39,393 nucleotides of DNA from an uncultured Bacilli bacterium (GCA_947598485.1 CANQFJ010000016.1:1-39393); one strand, 5' to 3'; positions 28,203-36,732 are shown, counted from the stretch's first letter. Made by a program: numbers and translations. Notes: a model not told the origin generated them from the sequence alone.

Positions 28203-29021
28203 TTACATTTTTGCCTTTATTTTTAAATACTCATCAAGTATATCATCAAACTCATGCGTATCAAGTATATCATGCATTCTATCTATTTGCCATGGTTTAA
28301 CTTTTTGTGTTTTGATTCTAGGGAATAGAATAAAAGTTGTACTAAAGTGTCTAAATATCGTATCAGGACATACTTTGTGTTGATCATTATATTTAGTATC
28401 GATAATAAGTTTTGAAGTAGCGCATTTATTTAAAGCACTTTGATCAGGCAAAAGCATTCTTTTACTAGCACATCTTTTACGAGCTTTTTTTAAAAGACCT
28501 GTTTTCTTAATAAGTTTTAGATTCATTAATAAAACACCAGAATTAACATACGTTCTTCTTAACCATTTTCTTTTAAAGAAATGACTACCATAGTAATCTA
28601 ATACTCCTGCATATTCATAATTAGTAATATCGATATCATATAGCTCGCTAATGTTATTATAACAAACAACATCATTATCTAAATACAGTATTTTCTCTGG
28701 CATATCAGGTATCAAATCACAATAAAGTCTAAGCATACAGTAAGGAGTAAATCTTGTTTCAATATTTGCCGTAGGTTTTACTTTAGCAAATATCTCTGTA
28801 ACATCTATTAATTTAATACAGCTTTTTTCATTTTTATCTTTTAATAATTTTTCTAATACTTTAATACACTTTTCACTAACAGGCTCATGATCTGCATATG
28901 TCATGGTTAAAACGTATACATTAAAAGCATTAGCATTATGCTTTATTAAAGATAAAATGGAAATAATAAGTCCATCTTCGATATTTTTATCACCACAATA
29001 TAAAATATTAATAAATACCAC
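28203..29021 (-). CDS. Family 8 glycosyltransferase, second copy
   Basis: 272 residues. FINILYCGDKNIEDGLIISILSLIKH, KILYLDNDVVCYNNISELYDID (DxD as DND) and YVNSGVLLMNLKLIKKTG mark GT8. The H-S-T block (FRHFS) near the end corresponds to the family's HxS sugar-phosphate site. The start codon is GTG, three bases after the stop of the phosphopantetheinyl transferase gene, so translation is probably coupled. An ATG two bases upstream is in another frame. It pairs in the operon with the copy at 27149-28108, but the two proteins are only distantly alike. Confidence 0.9.
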   Translation of the reverse strand: MVFINILYCGDKNIEDGLIISILSLIKHNANAFNVYVLTMTYADHEPVSEKCIKVLEKLLKDKNEKSCIKLIDVTEIFAKVKPTANIETRFTPYCMLRLYCDLIPDMPEKILYLDNDVVCYNNISELYDIDITNYEYAGVLDYYGSHFFKRKWLRRTYVNSGVLLMNLKLIKKTGLLKKARKRCASKRMLLPDQSALNKCATSKLIIDTKYNDQHKVCPDTIFRHFSTTFILFPRIKTQKVKPWQIDRMHDILDTHEFDDILDEYLKIKAKM

Positions 29022-29024
29022 ATC

Positions 29025-29477
29025 CTAACTGTTTTTAAGGCATATTGCCATATACAAATCTTCATTATTTGTAACGCTGATATCAAGTTTAATTGTATCA
29101 ACATTATTAAGACCATATGAAAGTCCTTGCCCAAGCATTTTAAGGTAAGCTTCTTTCTTTACCCATATAGCTGTAAAAGCATCTTCCTTATCTAAAGAAT
29201 TATCAATATAAGCTTTTTCTTCTTTGGTAAAATACTTATCTTTTACCCGAGGTTTATAACATTTATACTGGATATCTACGCCTACTTCTTTATCTGATAC
29301 CGCTACTACAATAATATTCTTGGTATGAGATATATTAAAGTATACAGCATTATCCTTTAAATAAGGTTTGCCATACTCATTATAAACTAGTTCATAGTGA
29401 GTAATATGATGCTTAGCCAAAGATTTTTCTAATGCTTCTTTTGAAGATATATTTTTATACTCATAAATCTTAAGCAT
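29025..29477 (-). CDS. 4'-phosphopantetheinyl transferase, Sfp-like (short)
   Basis: 150 residues, short for the Sfp family (usually about 220). Visible motifs are YFNISHT, VGVDIQYK, YFTKEEKAYI and AIWVKKEAYLKMLGQGLSYG, which carry the Mg2+/CoA binding residues. It should attach the phosphopantetheine arm to the carrier protein encoded upstream. Its ATG overlaps the carrier protein gene by 8 bases and no SD is seen. The pairing with a dedicated carrier suggests a matched set; an AcpS-type enzyme may exist elsewhere. Confidence 0.9.
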   Translation of the reverse strand: MLKIYEYKNISSKEALEKSLAKHHITHYELVYNEYGKPYLKDNAVYFNISHTKNIIVVAVSDKEVGVDIQYKCYKPRVKDKYFTKEEKAYIDNSLDKEDAFTAIWVKKEAYLKMLGQGLSYGLNNVDTIKLDISVTNNEDLYMAICLKNS

Positions 29478-29694
29478 TTTTTTCTATATAACTTATAATA
29501 TCGCCAACGGTTTGTATTTCTTTGATATCTTTATCCGGAATTTCCTTACCAATTTCTGATTCAAGCTCCGCGATTAAGGTAACTAAATCCAAGCTTTCTA
29601 AATTTAAATCCGTTAATAAATTAGAATCTTCATTTATTGACTCTTTTGGTATACCTGTTACATTGGAAATTATTGTTATAACTTTTTCTTTCAT
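29470..29694 (-). CDS. Acyl carrier protein, dedicated
   Basis: 74 residues, the usual ACP length. Serine 34 in LNLESLDLV is the site for the phosphopantetheine arm, in an ESLD context where most fatty-acid ACPs have DSLD. Helix I EKVITIISNVTGIPKESI and the acidic recognition helix are clear. GGAGGAGT precedes the ATG. It lies between the acyl-activating ligase and the Sfp-like transferase, so it is likely the carrier for the ligase product. Confidence 0.94.
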   Translation of the reverse strand: MKEKVITIISNVTGIPKESINEDSNLLTDLNLESLDLVTLIAELESEIGKEIPDKDIKEIQTVGDIISYIEKNA

Positions 29695-29697
29695 TAT

Positions 29698-31266
29698 TTA
29701 CTCCTCCATTATTTTATCACGTAGTATTTTACGATTGTTATTTTTCTTAAATTCTTTTGTTCTAAGGACAGCTTTAGCAAGTTGATGATTTTTAGGAACA
29801 TTACGATTATACTTAGCAATTAAATTATCAAAATATTGTTGATTTTGCATATACTCCTCATTTGGATAAATATAGGCTATTAAAAGATTATCTTTTTCGG
29901 CAACAATAACTTCACAAACTCCATCATCTTCTGCAAGTTTTGCTTCAATTACTTCAGGAGATATATTTTCCCCATTGCTTAGTATTATAATATTTTTCTT
30001 TCTACCTGTTATAAATAAAAAACCATCATCATTTATGTAACCATAGTCACCGGTATGAAACCAACCATCTTTTATAACTTCATCTGTTGCCTTCTTATCT
30101 TTATAATAACCAAGCATTACGATATCGCCCTTAATACACACTTCATTATCTATAATCTTAGCTTCAACATCCCGACATATTTGGCCAACACTACCATCAC
30201 AGCCATATTTGTTACGGTTAACGGATACAACAGGTGAACATTCAGTTATACCATAGCCATTAAGAATTTCAATGCCAATATTCCGAAACCATTTAACATA
30301 TTTACTTTCTAAAGGTGCTCCTCCACATATAACGAAATCTAGGTTACCTCCGAATTGATTCTTTATGCTAGCAAAAAGTTTTTTTCTTATATCAATATGA
30401 CATTTCAAAAGCAAACTACTAATCTTTATTCCAATTTTTAATTTTTTTTCTTGATTAGTTTTCCGAGCTGTAGACCAAATTTGTTTGTAGAAAGTTTCAA
30501 CAAAGGCAGGTACAACGAACATCGTATTAGGTTTAGCTTCTTGAATTTCTGGCAACACTCTTTTTAAACTGCTGTTAATAAAAACCGGAACTTGATAATA
30601 ATAAGGTTTTAATATAGCTGTTATAAGGCCAAAGGCATGATGAAATGGAAGAGGTGCAAATGCCGCTCCATAAGGTTTAAATAAGCTTGCAGCCCCATAA
30701 AGATCGGCACATATATTCTTTTGACTTAACAAAACAGCTTTATTAAAGCCTGTAGTTCCACTGGTAAAGAAAATAACTGCGGGTTTAGTATTATCTATAA
30801 CTGCTTTGTTTTCTAGCTTTTTGCCTTTATTAATATAAAGATTAAGATCATCAATGTAATTAACATTAAATTTTTTAAGATTTATTGAATCAACATAATT
30901 TTTTGAACAAAAGATATCCTCAGTATCACTAATATTTAATAACTTTTCAATTCTTTCTGGTTCTAAATCTTTATCAATAACAACAGCGACATTGCCACTA
31001 ATAATTATTGCATAAAATAACACAACCCAACTATAACTATTTTCGGCAATTATAGCAATGTGTTTATTATTATAACTATTAAATAGATAACTACTTAAAT
31101 TTGTTACTTCTTCATAAAAGTTTTCATAAGTTTTTGATATTGTATTTAAAGAGGAGTCTTTGTAAATAAAAGCTATACCATCTTTATTAGTTTTATAGTT
31201 TTTTTCCAGTAATTCCCGCAAGTCATTTAATTTATTATGAGAATAATAAGCATAATTTTTGGCCAA
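29698..31266 (-). CDS. AMP-dependent acyl ligase (acyl-ACP or acyl-CoA synthetase)
   Basis: About 522 residues of the ANL superfamily. AMP-binding motifs are FFTSGTTGFNKAVLLSQKNI, NGYGITECSPVVS, GWFHTGDYGY and GRKKNIIILSNGENISPEVIEAKL; the C-terminal lysine is in NNRKILRDKI. The ligase activates a carboxylic acid, probably a fatty acid, by adenylation. Given the ACP and PPTase directly downstream, the acyl acceptor is probably the ACP (AasS-like); this is inferred. I chose TTG at 31266 because GGGGAG lies six bases before it; an ATG at 31284 has no SD. Confidence 0.9.
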   Translation of the reverse strand: MAKNYAYYSHNKLNDLRELLEKNYKTNKDGIAFIYKDSSLNTISKTYENFYEEVTNLSSYLFNSYNNKHIAIIAENSYSWVVLFYAIIISGNVAVVIDKDLEPERIEKLLNISDTEDIFCSKNYVDSINLKKFNVNYIDDLNLYINKGKKLENKAVIDNTKPAVIFFTSGTTGFNKAVLLSQKNICADLYGAASLFKPYGAAFAPLPFHHAFGLITAILKPYYYQVPVFINSSLKRVLPEIQEAKPNTMFVVPAFVETFYKQIWSTARKTNQEKKLKIGIKISSLLLKCHIDIRKKLFASIKNQFGGNLDFVICGGAPLESKYVKWFRNIGIEILNGYGITECSPVVSVNRNKYGCDGSVGQICRDVEAKIIDNEVCIKGDIVMLGYYKDKKATDEVIKDGWFHTGDYGYINDDGFLFITGRKKNIIILSNGENISPEVIEAKLAEDDGVCEVIVAEKDNLLIAYIYPNEEYMQNQQYFDNLIAKYNRNVPKNHQLAKAVLRTKEFKKNNNRKILRDKIMEE

Positions 31267-31305
31267 TTTTATCTCCCCAATCAATCATTTTTATTACATT
31301 GCAAA

Positions 31306-31334
31306 ATTATACTACATATTTAAATACATTTCAA
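31306..31334 (-). promoter_or_regulatory. Promoter of the acyl ligase-ACP-PPTase-GT8 operon
   Basis: TTGAAA at 31329-31334, a 17-base spacer, and TATAAT at 31306-31311. Confidence 0.8.
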
Positions 31335-31355
31335 ATTTGCTTAAATTTTTGCAAT

Positions 31356-31377
31356 AAAAAAAGGCCCGTAAGCCCTT
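31356..31377 (-). terminator. Probable terminator between cyclophilin-like gene and acyl operon
   Basis: AAGGGC-TTAC-GGGCCTT with one internal mismatch and a T-run at 31356-31362 on the minus strand. The stem is imperfect. Confidence 0.55.
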
Positions 31378-31386
31378 AGTTATTTC

Positions 31387-31461
31387 CTATAGTAATGGCA
31401 AAGAATATATTTCTAATAGTTCATCAGCAGATTTATTCAAAACTTCATCGATAGAGCTATA
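31387..31461 (-). pseudogene. Possible remnant of a gene tail
   Basis: An open stretch of 24 codons with TAG stop at 31387-31389 encodes a protein-like sequence with SSIDEVLNKSADELLEIY. No start codon and no SD are visible, and a TGA closes it upstream. It may be the end of a decayed gene. Chance coding in AT-rich DNA remains possible. Confidence 0.3.
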
Positions 31462-31491
31462 TCAAATATATCAAAAAAATCTAGTGTTATG

Positions 31492-31965
31492 TTACTTTTC
31501 TATCTTAACAGTAATGTTTTCTTTTGATAAATCAGGTAAATTAACAATATGTCCTATCTTAGTATATGAGTACGTAGTTATAAAATCTTTATAGAAAATT
31601 ACAATACAATTACCATTATAAAGCATTACATCACCCTTTTGGATTTGCTTTGGAATTGCATCATTACTAGGCAAGGTAGTATCTAAATAATAATATTTCT
31701 CATTGCCATTTAATTCTTGCATTTCAAAATTAAGAGGAAGCATAGCAAAAAATGCTTTAGCGGTATCATTGTCTTCCAAAATAAGTTCATAGTTTTCACC
31801 ATAAATATTAATTTTAACGTTTTTATTAAATAGATCAGTCATATCATTTTCTCCTTTATAGTTTGTATTATTATTGTCCCGTATAATTTTTTTATAAAAA
31901 ATGCCTAGGCTAATTCCCAACAAAAATAATACTAAAATTGTGAAAAGATAATATTTTTTATTCAT
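31492..31965 (-). CDS. Membrane-anchored cyclophilin-like fold protein
   Basis: 157 residues. A signal anchor (about 5-25) is followed by a cyclophilin-like domain (Cyclophil_like2 group) from about 48: ENYELILEDNDTAKAFFAMLPLNFEMQELNGNEKYYYL, then IQKGDVMLYNGNCIVIFYKDF and YSYTKIGHIVNLPDL. Proteins of this group are mostly free cytoplasmic or lipoprotein-like with unknown function. An internal ATG at M42 (MTDLFNKN) with GGAGAA upstream may allow a soluble form without the anchor. The annotated start at 31965 overlaps the 26-residue ORF upstream by 8 bases. Confidence 0.8.
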   Translation of the reverse strand: MNKKYYLFTILVLFLLGISLGIFYKKIIRDNNNTNYKGENDMTDLFNKNVKINIYGENYELILEDNDTAKAFFAMLPLNFEMQELNGNEKYYYLDTTLPSNDAIPKQIQKGDVMLYNGNCIVIFYKDFITTYSYTKIGHIVNLPDLSKENITVKIEK

Positions 31966-32038
31966 TAGTCTTCCCGTTTTTTTCTAGTGTTAAAAGTAAT
32001 AAAGCCATGCCAATCAAACCAAATATATTTAAAATCAT
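31958..32038 (-). CDS. 26-residue hydrophobic membrane peptide, coupled to the cyclophilin-like gene
   Basis: Starts at ATG 32038 with SD AAGGAG eight bases upstream and ends at TAA 31960-31958, overlapping the next gene by ATGAATAA. The product has a single hydrophobic stretch (about residues 2-18, ILNIFGLIGMALLLLTL) and a short charged tail. It could be a leader that couples translation, a membrane peptide that partners the anchored protein, or a small toxin-like peptide. No family is recognised. Confidence 0.6.
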   Translation of the reverse strand: MILNIFGLIGMALLLLTLEKNGKTNE

Positions 32039-32059
32039 ATGGAATTCTCCTTTTTCATA

Positions 32060-32088
32060 ATTATATAAATTTTTATAAACAATAACAA
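32060..32088 (-). promoter_or_regulatory. Promoter of the small peptide/cyclophilin-like operon
   Basis: TTGTTA at 32083-32088, a 17-base spacer, and TATAAT at 32060-32065. The rest of 32089-32230 holds the upstream region of the plus-strand GNAT gene and nothing else that I recognise. Confidence 0.6.
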
Positions 32089-32230
32089 TCTAAACTACAT
32101 TAAATATTAAAAGTCATCTTTTGTCAAAAAAATGTATACTCCCAATTTAGGTTTATTTATCAATGTGCATTGACATTATATAATAGCTATAGAATAAATA
32201 AGTTTCTTAGAAAGAAAATGAGGTAAAATA

Positions 32231-32926
32231 ATGGATATTACTTTTAGAAAGGCTACTCTTGATGATGTTGAGTCGATTATAGCTTTATGTAATGAGCGTT
32301 TTAATGAAAATACTCCTATAGAATATGCATTAGATAGTTTTAAAAAAACGCAAAATGATCCAAATCAAATATATATTGTCGGTATTGCTGAAAATAAAGT
32401 AGTAGCTCACACTAAAATAACGATTATCCCTACTATGTATGAAGATATGAATACCTATGCTGTTTTAAATCACGTTTGTGTAAAGCCAGAATTACGACGT
32501 GAACACATTGGAACCAAAATGTTAGATGAATGTTTTAAAATAGCCAAAAGTGATAAGGAATTAGCAGAATTCTTAGCTATATCAGGATATAGATATGAAA
32601 CTTTAAGAGATACTTTAGATTATATAAAGTATTTATGGTCTATGACTAAAAATTATGTTACATCAGCCCAAAAACTTTTTGATGGACTTAAATCTGATGT
32701 AACTATTAAATCAGTAGAAAGTTTAACTATTGTAAGCTCCATGAGTGCCAGTGCAGCATTACTTGAACTATTTACAGAATCAGCACCTACATTCACAGCA
32801 TTTGGCTTTATATACTTCTTTATTTTAGCCCTTATTGGTTGGGGTTCAACCAAGATACTAAATACTATAGCAAGTAAAAGAAAATATGAAGTATCAGATA
32901 TTGAGTACGAGAAAAATATTAAATAG
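32231..32926 (+). CDS. GNAT acetyltransferase domain fused to a membrane segment
   Basis: 231 residues. Residues about 1-107 follow the GNAT fold: ITFRKATLDDVESIIALCNERF, IVGIAENKVVAHTKITII, then YAVLNHVCVKPELRREHIGTKMLDECFKIAK (motif A, acetyl-CoA site; the first Gly is His). The usual C-terminal beta strands are missing. Instead a helix-rich piece of about 120 residues follows with hydrophobic stretches at about 173-187 and 188-210, then a basic tail. Activity is doubtful because the second half of the fold is replaced. The SD GAGGT precedes the ATG. Confidence 0.75.
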   Translation: MDITFRKATLDDVESIIALCNERFNENTPIEYALDSFKKTQNDPNQIYIVGIAENKVVAHTKITIIPTMYEDMNTYAVLNHVCVKPELRREHIGTKMLDECFKIAKSDKELAEFLAISGYRYETLRDTLDYIKYLWSMTKNYVTSAQKLFDGLKSDVTIKSVESLTIVSSMSASAALLELFTESAPTFTAFGFIYFFILALIGWGSTKILNTIASKRKYEVSDIEYEKNIK

Positions 32927-32961
32927 CAAAACTACTTATCAAATTGTAAGGAACATATAAG

Positions 32962-34248
32962 TTATCTTTTAGGAGTTCCACTATCAGGGGCTTCACCTAC
33001 TCTTTGAATTTTTGCCTTTTTATTATCAATACCGCAAAGAGTAAATATATCATAAGTATCCATGTCTAAATTTCTTTCAGCTAAAAGACGGATTTTATTT
33101 AAAAGTTCTTCTTTAGCAGAAGGATCTTTAGACATTTTTTCAAATGCATTAGTAGCTAAATAATGGCCTATTATATAAACATATGACTCATATACTAAAT
33201 CAGGATATAAAAGCATTGTTTCTAAATAACTATCGCATTGATCACAGGCCATTCTAACAGGGTCTAATGCTTCAGGCATTTTGGCTCTTATCATTTCAAT
33301 TACATCCCTAGGCACAGCTTTTTCAACGGAATTTACTTTTATGCTCGCCATTTGAACCATTTTTTCTTCACTAATTAAGCCATCCTCCAAGAAAGTGATG
33401 AAATAATCAAATATTGGTAAGGAATATAATATTAAACCATTTATATTACTTATTCTATCATCATATAGAGCATGAACCTCTTCTTCGCTATAATTTTGGC
33501 TTAAGAAATACCTAGTAGCATACATTTCATAAAATATTGAATAAAATTCTAATAGAATTCTTGGCAGTTCTCCTTGCGCTTTATTCTTACTAACATAATG
33601 AGCAAACTCATGCACTATTGATGTTACATCATATATTGAATACCTTCTTGTTATAAAAATTACATATTTGTCATCTATTTTAGCTATAAAATCAGTTGAT
33701 GAGGCATTGAAATTATATTTAGCCATAAGCTCGTTTTTTTGCTTTTCACTTAATTCATCAAGATAAACTAATCTACCTTCACTTTGAAGCTTTTCATAAG
33801 CAGTTAGCCATTCGGGACTGATTTGGCTTAAAATGTTTTTAGCATGATATTCTATTTCTTCTTTAGACAAAGAGGATAGTTTATACTCCGATTTTTTTCT
33901 ATTTTGAAAGCAAGAGGAAGCATGTTCTAATGTTATTTCAAATAAGGGTTTTAAATTGGTGAATAGGAAAAGATCCTTAGCATCACCTTGTACAAAATTT
34001 TTTAAAAAATGATAAATTAAAATACTAAGCAATGGAAAACGATTGGTTTTTTCTAGCCATTTATATAACTTATCTTCATCTTCTTCCAAGACTCCCGTTT
34101 GTTTTTGATAAAGTTCTCTTACTCTTTTATATATAGCCTCTTTAGAAAAGGGAATATTAAACGAAGTGTTACTCTCAGCAAAAACCTTTTCCATCTTAAG
34201 CATGCCAAATAAATCGTAAGATTCTAATTCATTTATATCTTCAGACAT
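32962..34248 (-). CDS. Gluzincin-like metallopeptidase (HEFAH motif), uncertain family
   Basis: About 428 residues. HEFAH is at 213-217 within SIVHEFAHYVSKNKA, and LLEFYSIFYEMYATRYF follows with E234 as the probable third zinc ligand. The layout is like M3-type oligopeptidases, but the whole chain does not match a family I know. The N-terminal 200 residues are helical and charged, with no signal peptide, so a cytoplasmic role is likely. The start at 34248 was preferred over the in-frame ATG at 34281 because GGGGG lies six bases before it. The promoter carries a perfect CCACATGTGG palindrome. Confidence 0.72.
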   Translation of the reverse strand: MSEDINELESYDLFGMLKMEKVFAESNTSFNIPFSKEAIYKRVRELYQKQTGVLEEDEDKLYKWLEKTNRFPLLSILIYHFLKNFVQGDAKDLFLFTNLKPLFEITLEHASSCFQNRKKSEYKLSSLSKEEIEYHAKNILSQISPEWLTAYEKLQSEGRLVYLDELSEKQKNELMAKYNFNASSTDFIAKIDDKYVIFITRRYSIYDVTSIVHEFAHYVSKNKAQGELPRILLEFYSIFYEMYATRYFLSQNYSEEEVHALYDDRISNINGLILYSLPIFDYFITFLEDGLISEEKMVQMASIKVNSVEKAVPRDVIEMIRAKMPEALDPVRMACDQCDSYLETMLLYPDLVYESYVYIIGHYLATNAFEKMSKDPSAKEELLNKIRLLAERNLDMDTYDIFTLCGIDNKKAKIQRVGEAPDSGTPKR

Positions 34249-34257
34249 AGTAACCCC

Positions 34258-34267
34258 CCACATGTGG
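34258..34267. promoter_or_regulatory. Palindrome CCACATGTGG (possible operator)
   Basis: A perfect 10-base palindrome starting four bases past the -10, at the expected transcription start of the metallopeptidase-like gene. A related site lies at 36748-36763. Confidence 0.5.
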
Positions 34268-34270
34268 AGT

Positions 34271-34299
34271 ATTATAATCACATTATGTTATTTTAGCAA
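34271..34299 (-). promoter_or_regulatory. Promoter of the metallopeptidase-like gene
   Basis: TTGCTA at 34294-34299, a 17-base spacer, and TATAAT at 34271-34276. Confidence 0.7.
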
Positions 34300-34479
34300 T
34301 ATAATTATTAAAATCAATTGTTATTACCTGTCAAATCTTGTATAGCTCATATTTGACTTTATTCATCAAGCATTTTGCTGTTATATAATTATAATTGAAA
34401 ATTATTTTATTTATTTAAAATGGATTAAACACTTTAAAGCAAAATACTAAGCAATTGATAACCATAAAAGGAGTTATGT

Positions 34480-35487
34480 ATGGCAAATTCAAATAATTTT
34501 GGGCAATTCCATAATAGTACAGCAGCAACATACGCTAATCTTGTAGCACTAAAAATATACGCGGGTTCTTTTGATGAGTTTATAGTTTTATCTGCCCAAG
34601 AAAAGGCGCAATTAATCACGCAATTAGAATCAATAAAAGAAAAATACAAAAAGGATTTAAAAAGAGGTATATTTAATGGAACTATCGTTGAATATGCCTC
34701 ATTAAATGAAATTGAGCAACTTGAATTGAGAGTAAAAAGATTTGTGTGGAAAAAAGGGGCGGTTCTTGATCTTGCTGAAAGACTTGTTAGAGAATTAAAA
34801 ACTGCTGATTTAAATCAATTTGAAAGTTTAAGCGAATCTTATTATAGTGATTTAATGCCATCTTTTTATAATTATGTAAGTCAAATACCTTCGGACTTAT
34901 TTTCTGAAGTCTCTCACTGGGGTATTCCAGTTCCCGAAGATTTAACTAGTTTAGTTTCAACAGAAATTGAACGACCAAAATTTGGCTTTATGGAAAAGAA
35001 ATATAAAGTATTAGATAGCTTAATTACCGATCAATATATTTTCAAATTAAAGACAAGACAAATTGATAGCGATTTTAGTACTGACGAAGACTATAATAGT
35101 AAACAAAAATGGAAAGCTTACTTAGATAGAAAAGCTGATGAATATAGACAATTAATTAATGATGGCCTTTATGATGGTTCTTTTGAAAGTTATTTAAATG
35201 AAGATATTATTACTACAACGGGTTTATTAAGGTTTAATAAAAGAAAAAAATTTCCCAGCTTTGATACTACCGAAAGCTTGTGGTTTACTTATCAAGCAGA
35301 CAAGGTTCAAACGGATGCCCATAGGAAGATGATTGAAATAATGCGAGGCCCTGCAGCTCAAGATCTTATGTACCATACTGTAAGTGCCATGAGAAATATC
35401 ATGGGAGACGAAGCTTTGCGTGATCTTGAGCAAAGGTATAGAAATGGCGAATTTGATGATCCACCCGAGCAGCCTAGAAGAATGTGA
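34480..35487 (+). CDS. Unrecognised protein with three short GxxxGSF-type repeats
   Basis: 335 residues, no family recognised, no signal or membrane helix, charged and helical. A short motif recurs: LKIYAGSFDEFIVLSAQEKAQL (about 24-45), KRGIFNGTIVEYASLNEIEQLEL (about 62-84) and NDGLYDGSFESYLNEDI (about 227-243). Each has an aromatic, a Gly-Ser/Thr and an aromatic-acid pair, followed in the first two by a helix. The C-terminal QRYRNGEFDD is shared with the 38963-39232 protein. AAAAGGAG lies just before the ATG. It diverges from the metallopeptidase-like gene. Confidence 0.7.
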   Translation: MANSNNFGQFHNSTAATYANLVALKIYAGSFDEFIVLSAQEKAQLITQLESIKEKYKKDLKRGIFNGTIVEYASLNEIEQLELRVKRFVWKKGAVLDLAERLVRELKTADLNQFESLSESYYSDLMPSFYNYVSQIPSDLFSEVSHWGIPVPEDLTSLVSTEIERPKFGFMEKKYKVLDSLITDQYIFKLKTRQIDSDFSTDEDYNSKQKWKAYLDRKADEYRQLINDGLYDGSFESYLNEDIITTTGLLRFNKRKKFPSFDTTESLWFTYQADKVQTDAHRKMIEIMRGPAAQDLMYHTVSAMRNIMGDEALRDLEQRYRNGEFDDPPEQPRRM

Positions 35488-35503
35488 TTACATTCTTTTT
35501 TAT
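35478..35503 (+). terminator. Terminator of the repeat protein gene
   Basis: AAGAATGT-gatt-ACATTCTT hairpin with T residues after it; the TGA stop overlaps the loop. Confidence 0.85.
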
Positions 35504-35536
35504 ACGATGATAAAATTTATAAGTACAAATCTTTTG

Positions 35537-36732
35537 CTAATTGCATTGCCATTGTTTTTGGCTAGCTATATCCATTATATATTCAATTGGTTTATTATAG
35601 TACTCTCCTAAACCAACCTCATTAGCTTCCTCAAATGATGTGGCGGATTTAGTAACTTCAATAATATTTTTATCTCCTCCTATAGTGCAATTCATACTTG
35701 TAATTGGACATTCAATTTTCATTAAGTCACAATTATAATAAACTTTTCCGTCAGAAGTTAAGCATGGTTTTTCAAGAAGCTCATCTTCAGAAAAGTAATA
35801 GTTATAATCAGCTTTAAAAATTGATTTAATTTCATTAACGCTATTGTTTTCAAAATAAAATATGTACCTTAAAAAATTATATTCTTCTTTTTGAATATCA
35901 CAAACTAACACTTCGTCTTTTGGCTCTTTATATCCTTCAATAATACTCTTTTCAAAATAGTATTTACTTGTTTTATCATCTTTTTTAAATATTGTTACAA
36001 TAGTTGAACTTTCATCAAGGTAATCGTTTACTGAAATAGTGTTATTTCTAATAGTATCAGAATCGTATACCTTTGTATCAATCTTTTCTTGCATTTTATA
36101 ATCTTTATATATTTCTATAATTTGTTTATCATCAAATGGATCTGAGATATTTTGATAATATATTACATTTTCTTTTATCGTAATCGTGTCTTTTTCTATA
36201 ATTGCTTCAATTATTTTTCTCTCCTCCAATTTAGGATATAAAGCCGTTAAACCGCCAATTCCTCCAAAAGAACCTACAAAAGCGTTCAATTTATCATCAT
36301 AAGTATTTAATTCAAAACCAGAACCATCTACAAAATCAGTATTATATAAAGCATAAGTTCTATTAAGTTCATAATCAACGCTAATTGGACTTTTAAAATA
36401 CATTTCTAGATTTTGATCTAAAACATCTTTTTTTACTATATATTTGTTAACATTATAAGTACCATTATTATACTTTTCTACTTTAAAATCTTCATTTTTT
36501 AAATCGGTTAAAGCAATTTCTGTTAATTCATCATTCGTAAAACTCTTTATGCCACTATCTCTATTTTGGGTATAAGTATAAGGTTTTAGCTTTTCATAAA
36601 TATCATAGAACCTTTTATCTTTCAAAGAAATTTTCCTTGGCATGCGAAAGTAAATAAATAATATACTAAAGATTATAATAATTGCTATAGTTAATGATAA
36701 AACAGCAATAATTATGAAATTTTTTTACTCAT
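35537..36732 (-). CDS. Membrane-anchored protein of unknown function, frame broken by an A7 run
   Basis: The expected start is ATG 36732 with GGGAG six bases before it. After MSKK the frame breaks at a 7-base A run (36720-36726 read as T on the plus strand) and ends at TAA. With eight A residues the N-terminus would read MSKKNFIIIAVLSLTIAIII, a transmembrane helix continuing in frame into the large ORF (368 residues from 36643). The full product would be about 398 residues. The outer part has two cysteine-containing loops (VCDI; KPCLTSDGKVYYNCDLMKIECP) and no known domain. The gap may be slippage, phase variation or a sequence error. Confidence 0.65.

Noticed and set aside
28946-29134. Minus-strand 62-residue ORF beginning with ATG near the GT8 start
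   Set aside because: Different frame from both neighbours; overlaps the end of the PPTase and start of GT8, both of which have family signatures.
26274-31334. The acyl operon as a polyketide or nonribosomal peptide cluster
   Set aside because: No ketosynthase, condensation or thioesterase domain is present; the set fits single-step acyl activation and transfer.
32160-32173. CAATG-TG-CATTG inverted repeat before the GNAT gene
   Set aside because: Arms of five bases with no repeat elsewhere in the window; may be chance.
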